A stretch of DNA of 64,000 bases from Quillaja saponaria. Taxonomy: Eukaryota; Streptophyta; Magnoliopsida; Fabales; Quillajaceae. The DNA lies in the NCBI GenBank assembly GCA_029379385.1, contig CM055618.1:19073071-19137070 (forward strand), written 5' to 3'. Shown piece after piece: positions 1 through 13,117 of the stretch. A program made the position numbers and the translations under genes. The first letter of the stretch is position 1; the number at the start of each line of letters is the position of its first letter. The notes beneath the pieces are model-generated. The model was not told the origin of the DNA and did no database searches. It saw nothing but the letters and a program-made list of their open reading frames with translations.

Positions 1-314
1 GGGTTTTGATAGCTCCGAAAGAATGAGAGGGATCTGGATTTGCTGGGCGAGTGTTGATAACTATTGGAATTTTGAGAGGTAAAGGGTATTTATTGGTGGG
101 TGGGTTCATGAATCAGATCTTTTATTTTTCCAAATATTTTATATTATTTTTAGATGTTTGTGAAATTTATTATATATTATTGAGGTGCTTAGCTTCTCTG
201 AAGCTTCACCAATGTGCAAATTGCAAAAATGATAGTGGAATCCAAGTAAGGTTTAAATCACGTGTTTAATATTTGGGATTATTTTGGTAATAAAATAATA
301 TTATGACGTCGGCG
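1..314. other. Window edge, no supported gene
   Basis: AT-rich DNA. The first 100 bases are less AT-rich and contain a good splice donor context near base 80 (GAG followed by GTAAAG). They could be the edge of an exon of a gene lying mostly outside the window. No protein family is recognisable in any frame. Confidence 0.3.
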
Positions 315-1370
315 GTCTTAGCAGGCAGCAGCAAAATGTTGCTCTTGACTCTTGAGTTTGTCTTCCTTGTTTTTTATAATAATTTCTCTGATTTTTCATG
401 TGACACAAAATATCTTGTGATGAGAATATATTATTTAAATTTTTATATTTTTATTTGATTATAAAAGAAGTCGGCAAAAAAATTGAGACTTTTTCTTCAC
501 CTTTTTAGTTAGAGAGTAACTATAACTTTCTCTCTTGGCTGGTTTATATTTTTATATAATTGGAGGGGTTAATAATTTGTAGGTTTCACTACTCTGATTT
601 AGTTCATCAGAACTACCTATGTTTTTAATTTAGTCTTATAATTTTTTTTTTCAATTTCATATTCTAAAATTTAAAATTTTTAATCAAATTACATTTTCTT
701 ATTTAATACTATATTAAATAAATTAATTTCATGTAATTTAACGATAAAATAACAAAAATAATTTTATAAGACATAAAGATAATTTAAGCACGTTATTATA
801 TTTATGTCAAGTATACTTTTTCTTTAATTATAACATGTAACTGATAAAATATGACTTGATTAAAAAAATTTGAATCTTAAACTATAAAATTGATGGAAAT
901 TTTTTTTGAACAATCGACATGAAACTGATAAAATTTTAAAAGAGTAAAATAATAAATAAGCCTAATATTTACCTTTGTAATAGTTTTTTTATGTAGAGAT
1001 TGTAAGTAAATATAATTTGTTTTAATTATGTTTGTCTAATATATGTTTTTTTTTTTTTTTTTCAGATTTTAATTTTTGGAGTCTGTTAAAAATAAATTTT
1101 TTAATCTTGAAAAAAATAATTAATTTAAGTGTGTATAAATTAGTATAGATATACATAATTGTTAGAAAATGAAAATTTTCTTTGAATAAATTTTGATTAC
1201 ATAATAACAAATTGAAGAAAAGAGAAGATGACAACAAAGGACATCATTTTCAAGGTAACACATACAACGGTCCTAGACATACTAGCGAAGGTTGTCCTTG
1301 TGGATAAGTTTTCCATAAAGTCAAGGTAATAGAAAAAACAAAAAACAATAACTCTCCCATTAATTTAAGG
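315..1370. repeat. Tandem duplication, copy 1
   Basis: First of two adjacent direct copies of a non-coding AT-rich block. It begins with the GCAGGCAGCAGC-containing stretch just after GGTC and ends at TTAATTTAAGG. Compared with copy 2 it carries an extra stretch around 950-1015. No ORF in it looks like a real gene. Confidence 0.9.
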
Positions 1371-2354
1371 TCTAAGCAGGCAGCAGCAAAATGTTGCTCT
1401 TGACTCTTGAGTTTGTCTTCCTTGTTTTTTTATAATAATTTCTCTGATTTTTCATGTGACACAAAATATCTTGTGATGAGAATATATTTTTTATATTTTT
1501 ATTTGATTATAAAAGAAGTCGGCAAAAAAATTGAGACTTTTTCTTTACCTTTTAGTTCTCTCTTGGCTGGTTTATATTTTTATATAATTGGAGGGGTGAA
1601 TAATTTGTTGGTTTCACTACTCTGATTTAGTTCATCAGAACTACCTATGTTTTTAATTTAGTCTTATAGAAAATTTTTTGTCAATTTCATATTCTAAAAT
1701 TTAAATTTTTTTAATCAAATTATATTTTTTTATTAAATATTATATTGAATAAATTAATTTCATGTAATTTAACTATAAAATAATAAAAATAATTTTATAA
1801 GACATAAAAATAATTTAAGCACGTCATTATATTTATGTCAAGTATATTTTTCTTTAATTATAACATTTAATGAAAAAAATATGACTTGATTGAAAAATTT
1901 TAAATCTTAAAATATGAAATTGAATGAGAAAATTTTTGAAGAATCGAAATGAAACTGATAAAATTCTAATAGAGCAAATTAGTAACTAATTTATTTTAAT
2001 TATGTTTGTCTAATATATGTTTTTTTTTTTTTTTTCAGATTTTAATTTTTGGAGTCTGTTAAAAATAAATTTTTTTAAATTTTTTAGTCTTGAAAAAAAT
2101 AATTAATTCAAGTGAGTATAAATTAGTATAAATATGCATAATTGTTAAAAATTGAAAATTTTGTCTGAATAAATTTTAATTACATAATAAACAAATTGAA
2201 GAAAAGAGTAGATGACAACAAAGGACATCATTTTCAAGGTAACACATACAACAGTCCTAGACATATTTGCGAAGGTTGCCCTTATGGATAAGTTTTCCAT
2301 AAAGTCAAGGTAATAGAAAAAACAAAAAACAATAACTCCCCCATTAATTTAAGG
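1371..2354. repeat. Tandem duplication, copy 2
   Basis: Second direct copy, very similar to the block just upstream over most of its length but about 70 bases shorter through internal deletions. The copy junction and both outer edges share the tetranucleotide GGTC, which suggests duplication by unequal exchange or template switching at microhomology. Confidence 0.9.
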
Positions 2355-5300
2355 TCCTACATTGGTGTACCTTCAAGGAAACTCATTCTCATTCACTCCT
2401 AAATTACATTTAACCCCTTAAAAGTTAACGGCTCTAATCAAATCTGATATTTCTGATTCTAATTAGATGCCACTATCTAAAAATAGATATTTTTTGCTTG
2501 CTACCTATATTGCTTTTTATAGGTTTAGTTGGATTCTTTGTTGGATATGATTGTGACAGTGGGATACCCACTTGTTATGAATTTGTTACTTACTGCATCC
2601 AAATTGTAAGTATTTACATTGTGAAATTATTTATATAAAATTTAATTTCTGTAAATGATGCATTGGATCCAAATTTGTTACCCACTCATTAATCATTATT
2701 GGTCTAAATTTTCCACCTCATTCATTTATAATTATTTATATAAAATTCAAATGAGCAAATCAACTTGTAGATGGTTGTCAATTGAGTATTTCTAGTGATT
2801 AATACAATTTAAAAAATTAAAAAATACTCAATATAATTAAATATTAGATCAACTAGTTAAAATTAATTATACAATTTTTTTTCTCAATTAACATTAATTC
2901 AATATATCATTTCTAATAATGTCTAGAACAATTATATCTTTTTCAATGACTAGCTTATATAAATTTTGATATCTTCCTATCACGTTTAATACTTACCACT
3001 TATAACAAGTCATATTTTTTAACTACGACGTTAATTGACTAACGTTAGATATGTCAATTTAAAAATTTTAATAATAATTTATTTACAAACCACAAAAAAA
3101 AAAAAAAAAAAAAAATTATATACTATCCTAAAAATAATCACTGTCCCTTTATTACCAAAAAAAATTGGAGTCTTTTAAATTACACTAGTTTTTCTTACCA
3201 CAAAATCAAACAAATCTCAAGAACTTCTGTGATTATCATCGGGTGTCTAATAAAATCGGCACATCATACGAGGGATGCCACGACAAGTCGGCAAAACGGA
3301 ACCTTTGAAGCTGACCGTCGAACGAGAAGTTTGACTTTGACGGGGAACATACATTTATAGTAACATTTCTATTTATAGCAAGGATTTACTTCCCATATCT
3401 ACATACCAAGCACCAACACGTGCACAGAACCGCAATGTTTGAGTCTCACTGAAATTTCAAAACCAGACCGGATAAGGGGGGGCCCAGTCTTGTTGTAAAT
3501 TATTTGAACGTTGAAAGAAAAATAAAAATTAAAAAAACGGATGAAATCCCCACGTGCATGAACTAAGTTGTTGAATAAAACCTTTAATCAAATACCTTTC
3601 TGCTGTATATTTGTAGTTTTGTAGTAATCACTTTCTCTTTATATGCCCAAATTCAAACAAGTTGAATCCCTTTACATATAAAATACAATTCAATAAAGTT
3701 GTTATATAAAAATAATAACAAGTATTAAGTCTATATTCATTTGATCGTATCATAGACATTTAAAAGATATAAAATACTCAGACTAACGACAATCATAATT
3801 ATTGTAGTTAATTAACAAAACCATGAAAAAGTTGTAGCATTGGCGGCAAGCATTATCCATGCGTTCATCAGAAAAAAAGTTGGCAACAGCTCTAAAATAC
3901 CTAAAGGAAAACTAAACCCTTTTACACCAACAACTACATTTGTCCAGAGACAGCCAAGTAAATTCAAATCTTAGGCTGCTAATTTGTTTTATATTTCTGG
4001 GTAATGAAAGAGAAAAGTAAAATGGTACCTATTTGGTCTTTTCCATCCATTGACAATTTCAATTTGATTGAGCTACTGATCAAATTATTAGTCGGCAAGA
4101 ATACATGCTGGGCCTGCCTTCCATTATTTTGATCTTTATTACAGAAGTCCAGTGCATTTTAATTTTTCATGTTAAAAGACTACTTAATTAGTTTATTATC
4201 AGTTTTTAATAATAAAAAACTTCCTAGTCTTAAAAAATCATGGCTAGAGCTTTGTTATGGACAATTTTGCTTTGTGCACACTTTTCTTCTACTAGAGAGG
4301 GCAGGGAGCACAGAGCTTTTTCTTGTCCAAGGTAATTCCCAAAATTATTGCTGTATTAACCTTCTATTAACAAACAACTGTTTCAATGTAAACGTACCAG
4401 AGATGTCTACTTACCCATTCCAACTCTGATTCAGCAATAGAATCTTTCAGCCCTCAACTTTCTTTATAAGTAGATTAGAGAATGCGATCATATTTGACAG
4501 TCTATATGGCGGCTACTACAGCAATGTGAAGTCCTTACTCTGCATCAGTAAAACCTGCAAGACCAAAACCATCTAATTTGATCAGAAAAAAATTACTATA
4601 AATCTGCAATATTTATTATGTATACATACAACATCTTCACTTAGACCTATTTTTAATAACTTTTTTAGAAGATCTTGGTCGGACTGGAATAAGTTTGTTT
4701 AGATCATTTGGATCAGCAACCAGTTTGTTTTATTCGTTACTGAACATTTTTATCTAATACAAATAATCAGCTATCTGTAATCGATCAGCATATTGAATGT
4801 GCCATTCATAGAAAGAAGGTGCTCATTCTCATTATCTAATAACAGGCAATAGATAACTTTATCAATAGCTTAAGCTCTTTAAAAGTATAAACTGTTAGAA
4901 TCAAATCTTCAGAGGTTTCACACAGGTTAGAGTTCGATAAAGTAATTTCAAAGAAACCAAACAGAGAAACAGGAAGTTTTACGAAGTATTGAATTATGGT
5001 CACATTAACGTACATAAAACGGCAGCATACATTTTAATGATGCATAGATCTTGTTAGTGGCATATTTAGACATTTGAGTTTTAGCCAAAACCCAAAGTCA
5101 CAAGTGCTTTGAGAGTGTACGCTTAAAAGAAGAAAAGAAATATTCATAGACAATGATTCTATGGTAAAACAAATGATGAATGACTGATCTGATAACTTGG
5201 CATCCGCCACCAGTGTTTTCTGGATTTCAAACCAGGGACAATGGCTGATTTGATAACTTGCATGTTGTAAGTAATGCTATGAATCAGAGTAGCCCCTCAA

Positions 5301-5477
5301 CCCAACCTCCTCTTTTTGTTTTTCAACTGAAAAATAAATAGGCACAACTACTGCAGCTGTGCAGCAATCAGCAAAGTAAATGTTGGATAATTATGCAGTA
5401 GAAACTGGGAAACTGATCAAAGTCCTTGTAATTGGAGCATTTCTCTTAGTGTTCTTGGATATCATTAACCCTGTTCA
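2355..5477. other. Intergenic, no supported gene
   Basis: AT-rich spacer with a 21-base poly-A run near 3094. The part at 3240-3560 is less AT-rich and carries CACGTG G-boxes near 3417 and 3550, so it could be promoter sequence. No convincing coding gene follows. A short ATG reading frame at 4240 is discussed among the rejected items. Confidence 0.5.
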
Positions 5478-6002
5478 GGCCAAATATCGCTTTACCCACA
5501 TGTGGTTTACAAGTTTTTTAGTTTACTAACATGTAATTTTCAGACTATTACTTTACCATCCCATAATTAACAATTATTAGTTGACTCACCTCCATCTATT
5601 TTCATTCCACATTTAATGAAAATTGTCAATTGCTAGGCATGTGCTCAATGCTTATCTTCTTTTCTTTCCTAGAAAGTTTTATTTTTTTATTTTTTTTTTA
5701 ATAATATTTTTATGAAAGGGTCTTGCATTAAGCAAACAACAGAATAAGAGCAACCCCCTAAAAAACCAGTTCCAAAATTAAAAGCTTTGGGAGGTGAAGT
5801 TCCTTTACAAGAAAATAGTAACCCACACAAGGGTAGAATCAATGGATTAGTAATCCACAGATGGAAATGGAAAATGTAAGTAGGTGGGTTTACTGATAAT
5901 TAATTCGGTCACAGGGGAGTAAAGTGATAATCCGAAAATCACACGTTGGTAAAGTGAAAAACTTGCATACCATACCACAGGTGGGTAAGGCGAAATTTTC
6001 CC
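5478..6002. mobile_element. Non-autonomous TIR element, Mutator-like MITE
   Basis: The two ends are inverted copies of each other over at least 100 and perhaps 150 bases. The left end reads GGCCAAATATCGCTTTACCC and the right end, on the minus strand, reads GGGAAAATTTCGCCTTACCC. The similarity continues inward through the motif ACCCACNTGTGGT. Ends of this kind (GGGAAATTT... TTACCC CCTGTGGT) are typical of Mutator-like MITEs in dicots. The element is about 525 bp, has no coding capacity, and its target-site duplication is no longer clear, so it is probably old. Confidence 0.75.
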
Positions 6003-8200
6003 TAAAACATTTAACATACATAAGAGATTTGGCTGAAGGACAATAATAGAATTGAGGGAATATAATTATCTCATAAACTGAAGGTATATTTATATTTTTA
6101 TCACACATCTACTTAATTGTTTCTTGTCAGATATTCATTTTCAAAGCAGTTTAGGTCAAAAAGGCATTCATTTAAGGATATCCAAGAGTTGAGTTGGATT
6201 TAACTGAGACAGAATTGTACCAAGGATTGAAAGCCTTAGCGTTTTCTTTGCTGTCATCAGAATAACATTGGGAGAACAATCTTTTGCTTTCTGGTAATTT
6301 CTTGAGACTTATATGCATCAAAGGCATCTGAAATTACCTCAGACGATTGAGTTTGTAAGGTTTCAACTTGACTGGGAATATGCAGGTAGTAAACAGTAAT
6401 ATTGAGCAATCTACCTCATATCCAAGAAATACGAATGTTTCTTTATACCATTACACCTTCAGTTATATTACTGTTGCCTATATGTCCTGCAAATGATACA
6501 ATTAGGTAAACAAAAATGAGTTACAGCAATTGCTGTACAGTGATGATCATGCACAAGCGGGAACTAGACTTGATTTTAGTAAAGGCCTGTCCAATGCAAT
6601 GATCTGGTTACTAGCTGCCACTTTGCAGCATAAAAGTATATAGGGGAAAAAGAAAAGAACAATGCAACTTTGTCATGAAATGCTACTGGTATCTTAACCT
6701 GAATGTTCATTCATGAAAAAACATAAGGGAAGCACATTCTAGAGTCAAATAATTCTTGTGCCAGGTTTCATTTCTCTTATTCACAATTATAAACAGTGTA
6801 AATGAAGAAAATTAAACAGTTATCGTTTTGATTTGAGCATCTGAGGGGAGAGATGACGTCATTCTAGGAACATGCTCACCTTCAATCAAGTGTGAAAACA
6901 TCTATACCGAGGCAATTCTGTAGTATATTCAAATGCAACAATATTCTACTAATTTTTTATTAATCATTTGTAAGCATCTTGAAACTATCAAAAGGGGAAA
7001 AAAATAGTGATTTGGAAAGATGACTTGGTAACAGATTCACCTCATTTGCTCCTTATTAAGTTGAATTTTCAAATAGGAATAATATAGAACAGAATGCCTT
7101 CATACTCTGGCAATTACAAGCTACTCTCTGTTTCATATAAAATTAAAATATTAGGAGTTGTTAAGAAGAGCTTAAGATAAAAGAGTCATTTTATTAAATG
7201 TAACCGCACCCAATGAAGCAAAGACTATTTCGTACCTCTATTCATTTTATATATTTGTTTGACCCTGCTTCATCAATTGAATTATAAACAGGTTCAGAGT
7301 TTGGTTTGAGTTGGGACAGTTGGGTAATAGGTCAACAAGAGGAGAAAATTGTTTATTCTGTCTTATTAATAGCATCCATAATCGAATTTAGGTTATTTTC
7401 TCAAAAATAAAAAATAGAAATTAATAGGTGTTGTTAATTTTTACTTGTCATGATAAAACAGCTGAGGACCCTTTTTTTCATACTATATGCATCGTTGAGC
7501 ATCAAAACAGGATCCCTAGAACTAATTCTCATTTTCATTTTCACCTTACAGATAAGTCAACCAAAATAAATAAACGATAATCACCATTGCAGAACAAAGA
7601 AATGTCTTTCAAATTACATTAGTCAAATAAGAAGGAAATCTAATGCAGAATATGGGTTCCATTGCTTGCATCTAATCATGAGTTTGACAAATTATTAGTT
7701 TAACTAATCTAGGAAAAACATGTTCATATTGAATTATTATTATTTTTAAGAAGACAGGCCAAATATATTACTCGAATAGAACTATAGAAGTCTTTTACAG
7801 TAATTGTAAACAAGAAAATAACAATATAAAATGCATGTAAACTAATCTTGCACGTAAGAGGCAAATTTGTTTTTCTGCATAGAAAGTTTCAAGAGCTCCA
7901 ACCATAAAACGATAAAAGGAAGGCATTGATAATCCCAAATTCGCTATGACCAAATCTCCGTGCCTTGTTTGTCTTCGTCTTTGTATCTTATCAAACACAA
8001 TTATAATTTATTAACTCTTAAAGGCTGATCTAAAATTCTAACATCAAGTTTTAAAATAATATAATCCAAAACGTGCAAGTTGGGAAACATCCTGGAAATA
8101 GAACACTGTACAGTGGAAACGGCAAAACTTAAAATAAACGACAGAAAGGACAAATCGTAGTGAACAGTTTACCTGGCCCTCGAATGTCAGACGTCCGATT
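6003..8200. other. Intergenic, no supported gene
   Basis: Moderately AT-rich DNA with scattered exon-like scraps on both strands, such as a 44-codon open stretch near 6514-6650 (+) and a 60-codon one at 7800-7998 (-). None starts with a well-placed ATG or matches a family I recognise. The right end leads into the ERF promoter. Confidence 0.4.
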
Positions 8201-8297
8201 CATTTGACTTCAACTCTGAGGAAATCGAACGGTGGAAATATTGTAGAGCAGAGGTACTCTGCAACTGTAGGGAGCGAAAACCAAGGAGATAATAATG

Positions 8298-8333
8298 GAT
8301 GATGGAAGACCGATGCTTCGTGCTTCCATCATC
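8298..8333. promoter_or_regulatory. Perfect inverted repeat in ERF promoter
   Basis: GATGATGGAAG at 8298-8308 is repeated in inverted orientation as CTTCCATCATC at 8323-8333, around a 14-base centre. It lies 55 bases upstream of the TATA box. It could be a paired transcription-factor site or a cruciform-forming element. No known cis-element name is assigned. Confidence 0.6.
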
Positions 8334-8387
8334 GAACCTCAGCGTAAGAGTCTATTCAAAGATTCAATTCCCCGATAGACTTGTGTC

Positions 8388-8395
8388 TATATAAA
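8388..8395 (+). promoter_or_regulatory. TATA box of the ERF gene
   Basis: TATATAAA lies 126 bases before the ATG at 8521. Transcription would then start near 8420, giving a leader of about 100 bases. W-box cores (TTGAC) lie upstream near 8200, as is common for defence-responsive ERF genes. Confidence 0.75.
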
Positions 8396-8520
8396 CCATT
8401 CCACTCTCTTGTCCACTCTCAAATTCAAACAGATCATAAATCCAATTCTCTCATTCTTTTGGAAATTTGAATCCTTCTGCTGCTGCTTCTTCACAACATT
8501 CTTTGTTTTTGATCTTAGAC

Positions 8521-9576
8521 ATGGCGACCCCAGATGAAGCTTCGGCTCTTGAACTCATAAAATTGCACCTGTTAGGTGAGCTCTCTCCAATTCCGACCTT
8601 TTCCGCTGACCTTATCAGCCATGAAACCAATTCTGCTGAAAAGCAATGGGTTAATGAAGTAAAATCAGAAATTTCAGGCTCTCAATCTGATTCTCTCTGT
8701 ACCCCAACATCATGTTCTGGTTCTTCCGTCACGTTCCCTGACTACTTCATTGAACTCTTCGATTTCTCTTCCAATTCGTCAACTTCAGAGCAAAACCAGT
8801 TTAATCTATTTGAGTTCGAATCAAAACCCCAAATAATTGACCTCTCAACTCCAAAATCACAGACTTCAACGTCCTCTTTCAGCAACAAATTTTCCCAATT
8901 GGAATCAAATTCACAAGTAACATTCAATTCTAGCTACCAGCCCTACACTGGCACCTTCGAATTCGAAACAAAACCTAAAATCGTTGAGAAAAAAGCTGAA
9001 TCGAATCGGAAACCATCCTTGAAAATCTCGCTTCCGAACAAGACTGAGTGGATCCAATTTGCAAACCCGACCCACCAGCAGGATTCGGAAACGTTCGTAC
9101 AGGAAAGTTCGAACATTGAAGAGAAAAAGCGCTACAGAGGAGTCCGACAAAGGCCGTGGGGCAAGTTCGCGGCCGAGATCCGTGACCCAAATAGGCGAGG
9201 ATCTAGGGTTTGGCTCGGAACATTCGATACCGCTATTGAAGCCGCCAAAGCATACGACCGAGCTGCATTTAAACTCCGAGGCTCCAAAGCCATCCTTAAC
9301 TTCCCCTTGGAAGCCGGGAAGTCCAGCTCAATATCTGGCTCCGAAGACAAAAAACGGCCCCGTGATAACCATGAACAAGAACTTAAGGCAGTGGTGAAGA
9401 AGGAAAAAACGACGGAAACAGACGAGCGTAGTTTAAGGGATATTCCGTTATCCCCGTCAAGTTGGTCAACGGTCCTGGACTGGGACAGTGATATGAAGGG
9501 AATTTTTAACGTTCCACCGTTGTCGCCGTTATCTCCGCACCCGCCATTTGGTTATCCGCAACTTATGGTTATATAA
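8521..9576 (+). CDS. ERF5: Ethylene-responsive factor, group IX (ERF5/ERF6-like)
   Basis: A single-exon gene encoding 351 residues, a nuclear transcription factor expected to bind GCC-box promoters in ethylene, jasmonate and stress responses. The N-terminus ([18 protein letters not shown]) matches the conserved start of Arabidopsis ERF5, ERF6 and ERF105. A complete AP2/ERF domain spans about residues 204-262, with [19 protein letters not shown] and [16 protein letters not shown]. The C-terminus has Pro-directed Ser sites (LPLSPSS and PPLSPLSP), resembling the MAP-kinase phosphorylation motif of group IXb ERFs. The upstream codons in frame lack an ATG, so the start at 8521 is firm. The next supported gene, Nudix, is also adjacent to ERF5 in Arabidopsis. 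The symbol is by subgroup and could equally be ERF6 or ERF105. Confidence 0.95.
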   Translation: MATPDEASALELIKLHLLGELSPIPTFSADLISHETNSAEKQWVNEVKSEISGSQSDSLCTPTSCSGSSVTFPDYFIELFDFSSNSSTSEQNQFNLFEFESKPQIIDLSTPKSQTSTSSFSNKFSQLESNSQVTFNSSYQPYTGTFEFETKPKIVEKKAESNRKPSLKISLPNKTEWIQFANPTHQQDSETFVQESSNIEEKKRYRGVRQRPWGKFAAEIRDPNRRGSRVWLGTFDTAIEAAKAYDRAAFKLRGSKAILNFPLEAGKSSSISGSEDKKRPRDNHEQELKAVVKKEKTTETDERSLRDIPLSPSSWSTVLDWDSDMKGIFNVPPLSPLSPHPPFGYPQLMVI

Positions 9577-9721
9577 AGAAGATATAAGATTTTGTGTTAT
9601 TCATATTAATCTTTTTCCCCTCTGTGGGTAACTCAGTGTGAATGTGCTATGACCAATGTATCCATGAATTTTGAATTACTTAAAATTGTGGTGGAACCAG
9701 AACAAATTCGTTATTAATTGT

Positions 9722-10310
9722 TAGTGATGATTACAGAGGTTTGTTACATTTCTTAACTTCTGTTTAAATGTGGAGATGGTGTAAATAATAACTTTTTGTT
9801 TAAATTTTTTAATTTATAATTTGTCTTTAATCAAACCGAAAATATAAACTAGATTTATTTATTATTTTAATCATTAATTTTTATTTTAGTCTTTGAATTT
9901 TTATTTTTATTTTAGCTTAGTTTTTGAAATTAAATATTTTTATTTTAATCATACGAGATTCAATCTTAAAACTAAATTTATAATTAATTCAAACGTAACA
10001 CAACATACATAATTAATTAAAAAATAATTTTTCTAGAATTAAATAAAAAAAAAGTGGTTCCTAGAAACTAAAATAATAAATCAATTTATAAAATAAGTAT
10101 TATTTTATGTTGATTAAATATATCTTTTATGAGTGTGTTTGAGTCTCCATAGTTAATGTTAAAATCTATTCTCTTTATATGTGCTAATCAAGAGATTTTT
10201 CTCGTAAATGTTTGGTTATTCCTTTTTATTTTATTTTTTCTTTATTAGAGCAAGCGGATTTGATCCAGGTATAGAGAGAAAAGCTAGCAAAAATTAATTC
10301 TTCATTATTT
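9722..10310. repeat. Diverged tandem duplication, copy A
   Basis: AT-rich block downstream of the ERF gene that recurs in the next ~570 bases. Shared landmarks are GATNANAGAGGTTTG(T/A)TACATT at the left end, a central TTTATAAAATAAGTAT, and AAAGCTAG(C/T)AAAAAT(T/G) near the right end. Confidence 0.7.
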
Positions 10311-10880
10311 TTGGGGATGATCAGAGAGGTTTGATACATTCCTTAACTTCAGTTTAAAAATTGAGATGGCAGTAAATAATAACTTTTGTTTTTGAATTTT
10401 TTTTTTGTGAATTTCTACTTTGTCTTTAATTAAACCAAATCTATAAAATAGGCTTATTTATTGTTTTCATCATTGTTTTTTTATTTTAGTGCTTGAAGAA
10501 TTTTTCTTTTCTAATTAAGACTTTTAGGATTAATTATTTTTATTTTAGGTCTTTAATTTTTTTAAATTATATTTGTAATTAATTCAAATTATTAAATTTA
10601 GGCCCAACACAACCTACATAATTGTTTAAAAAAAATTTAAGTATTAAAATAAAAAAATTATGTAATTCTTAAAAACCAAAATAATGAATAAATTTATAAA
10701 ATAAGTATATTTTATATTAATTTAATATATCTTTTTTAGTGTGTTTAAATCTCCATAGTAAATCACGAGATTTTGGCATAATCGTTTGGCTCTTCCTTCC
10801 AATTTTTTATTTATTAGAACAATCGGTTTCAAGGTATGTATAAAAAAGCTAGTAAAAATGAACTCTTCATTATTTTTATT
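10311..10880. repeat. Diverged tandem duplication, copy B
   Basis: Second copy of the preceding block in direct orientation, clearly recognisable but with many substitutions and indels, so older than the duplication at the window start. No coding potential. Confidence 0.7.
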
Positions 10881-11347
10881 GGAGTTATATATTCTTTATA
10901 TATCAATCCTTTTTCTTTGATGTTTTTCCAAAATAGTCAATAATCTTTGGAGCTTTCAAATCATCAAATGTGAAGACAAAAGTTGATGGTCAGGTCAAGG
11001 TTCAACTTGCAATTAGAGCCGGTGTTAGATGCATGAATCTGGTTAGCTAGTTAATAATTACACATATGGTGGCGTGCAAGTTTTCATGGTTTTGTCACGG
11101 CCGCCTGAGGTAGTTGAGGCTCGACCACGATGTTGAATGTTCAATTGTTAATTATATAATTAGTAAGACTAATAATTTATTGCTATTTTCACACATAATA
11201 TAATCAAAAAGTGAATTAAATTATAGAAATGGTCAAAGATTAGTATGTATCAAAATTAATAATATTTTATTATAACATAACTAATTTCTATGTTTTGTTA
11301 GGAATGTATAAAGTGAGATGAGAAAAAATTGTACATATCTCGACTAA
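10881..11347. other. Intergenic, nothing recognised
   Basis: AT-rich except for a short GC-richer patch near 11070-11130. No ORF, RNA gene or repeat could be supported. Confidence 0.5.
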
Positions 11348-11552
11348 TTTATTATTTTATAATTATTCATGACATAATTATATTTTTAGTATAAATACAC
11401 TCTTTATTATTTTATAATTATTCATGACATAATTATATTTTTAGTATAAATACACTTAGAGTGTGTGAGATTTGAAAAAATTTGTACATGTCTTGACTAA
11501 TTATTATTTTATAATCCTTCATGACATAATTATACTTTTTGAATAAATGTAG
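11348..11552. repeat. Minisatellite, 55 bp unit
   Basis: Two adjacent near-identical 55-base units (11348-11402 and 11403-11457), built around TTATTTTATAATTATTCATG followed by ACATAATTATATTTTTAG. A third, diverged unit lies at about 11499-11552. Confidence 0.85.
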
Positions 11553-12780
11553 TTGGAGTGTGTTATCATTCACTACTCAGCTGCTTCAGTGACCAATGAA
11601 ATAGGTTTGCTTATATGTATAATGTACATATCTTTGTTATCTAATGTCTACATATGAGTATTTGAAATTAAATTTTATCTTCAATTGAAATAAAAATTTA
11701 TAAAAGAAAAATATCTCTATGTAGTTTATAAATTCAACACAAACTTTATTATACTGATCAAACAAAATAATAGAGGTTAATACTAAAACTTCCAAACCCC
11801 AAGCAATTAATCTCAAATATGAGTTTGTGTATATAGGCTTATTAATTAAACAATAGGAATTGATTTTTTAATTATTTATAAATCTCTCATTTGTGGTGGA
11901 AGTAGATTAAATAAAAGACTTTTTTTTTTCTGGTGAGTTTGTTGGGTTGTCCCATATGCAACAATAAATGAGGCAATTAATATTCATTCAAGTCAAGAAT
12001 ACCAAAATTATGAATAACACTGTTCATAAGTATTTTCAAAGCAAAAAAAGTCAGCAGTTCGTCACCACTATTTAATGATCTAACATCTAATCAATTTATT
12101 ATTATTATTTCTTTACAAGCAGATCTTTCTTTCTTTTTCTTCATATAATTCAAGGATTGACCAAAACTTTTGACCCCTCTACAATCCAAACTTGGTCCTT
12201 GTCGCGTTCTATTGCTAAAATTATTGATGTATGCAGTCGGAATTGTTGACAAAAAGAAAAGAAAAGAAAGTGACCTAATATATTGTAACTTGTAAGAATT
12301 ATACTAATATTTACTCACTTCATGAGTTGAATTCTTTAAAGGATGATTGAAGAGTGAAATTTTTTAAGTTTTATATTTTTAGCTTTAATGTCCAAATTTA
12401 CGTAATCTCTAAATTAAAAAAAAATATTTGTTATTAAATAATGTGTGTAGAATATTTTTGATACTTGTCACATTTATAAATTTTTGTTTCTTTAATGTAA
12501 TAATCTGTAATGATTTTAATATTTGTTTAAATAGTATTTTTAGTAATTTTCATACTTAATATTAAAAAAAATAAAATAATTTTTTTTTATTTCACAATAT
12601 TTAAACGTTAACTAATCTAAATATCTTACAAAAAATTATACAATATTTTGTTAAATATTCTACTTGAAATATATTTTTACTTATCCCTTTTTTACATATA
12701 ACTTAACCAAACATACAATTGATATACCAAATAACAAGTGTTGTAAAAATATTTTTTTTAAAACGCAAGGCGATGGATTT
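11553..12780. other. Intergenic, nothing recognised
   Basis: Very AT-rich spacer. No gene, RNA or repeat can be supported. Confidence 0.5.
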
Positions 12781-12901
12781 CAAATCACAGGGATGAAAAG
12801 AGTTAAAGACTTTGGGCCTGACCCGGCCCGTTTTATACACCTGACAGCGTCGTCAGTTGATTGCTTTCACGAAATGTGGCAAGGATTTGATTATCGCGGA
12901 A

Positions 12902-13117
12902 ATGAGACGCCGTTTGGTGCCGGAGTGGCAGAAGCGGAGCCATCGTCTTCTTCATGGCCTTTCCTCATTCTTTGTCTCTCGTGCTTTCTGTACACATATC
13001 CAATCCTCATTGAGTTACAGAAATTATGGTGTTATATATGGCCAGCGAAAACTTCAATTCATGTGGCGGTTTATATGTTCTCTTCGGTGCCTTGCATGTT
13101 CTCCGACCACTGAGTAG
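12902..13117 (+). CDS. Doubtful 71-residue ORF, mitochondrial-presequence-like
   Basis: This ATG-started frame lies 70-90 bases after TTTGGGCC and CGGCCCG elements, which resemble plant site II promoter motifs. The first ~50 residues are basic and Ser/Leu-rich with no acidic residue after Glu8 (MRRRLVPEW, then RSHRLLHGLSSFFVSRAF), like a mitochondrial targeting peptide. Only one other acidic residue is present, at the very C-terminus. I do not recognise the protein. It may be a complete small protein, or a first exon spliced to something downstream, for example the exon-like stretch at about 14550-14600. It could also be a chance frame. Confidence 0.3.
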   Translation: MRRRLVPEWQKRSHRLLHGLSSFFVSRAFCTHIQSSLSYRNYGVIYGQRKLQFMWRFICSLRCLACSPTTE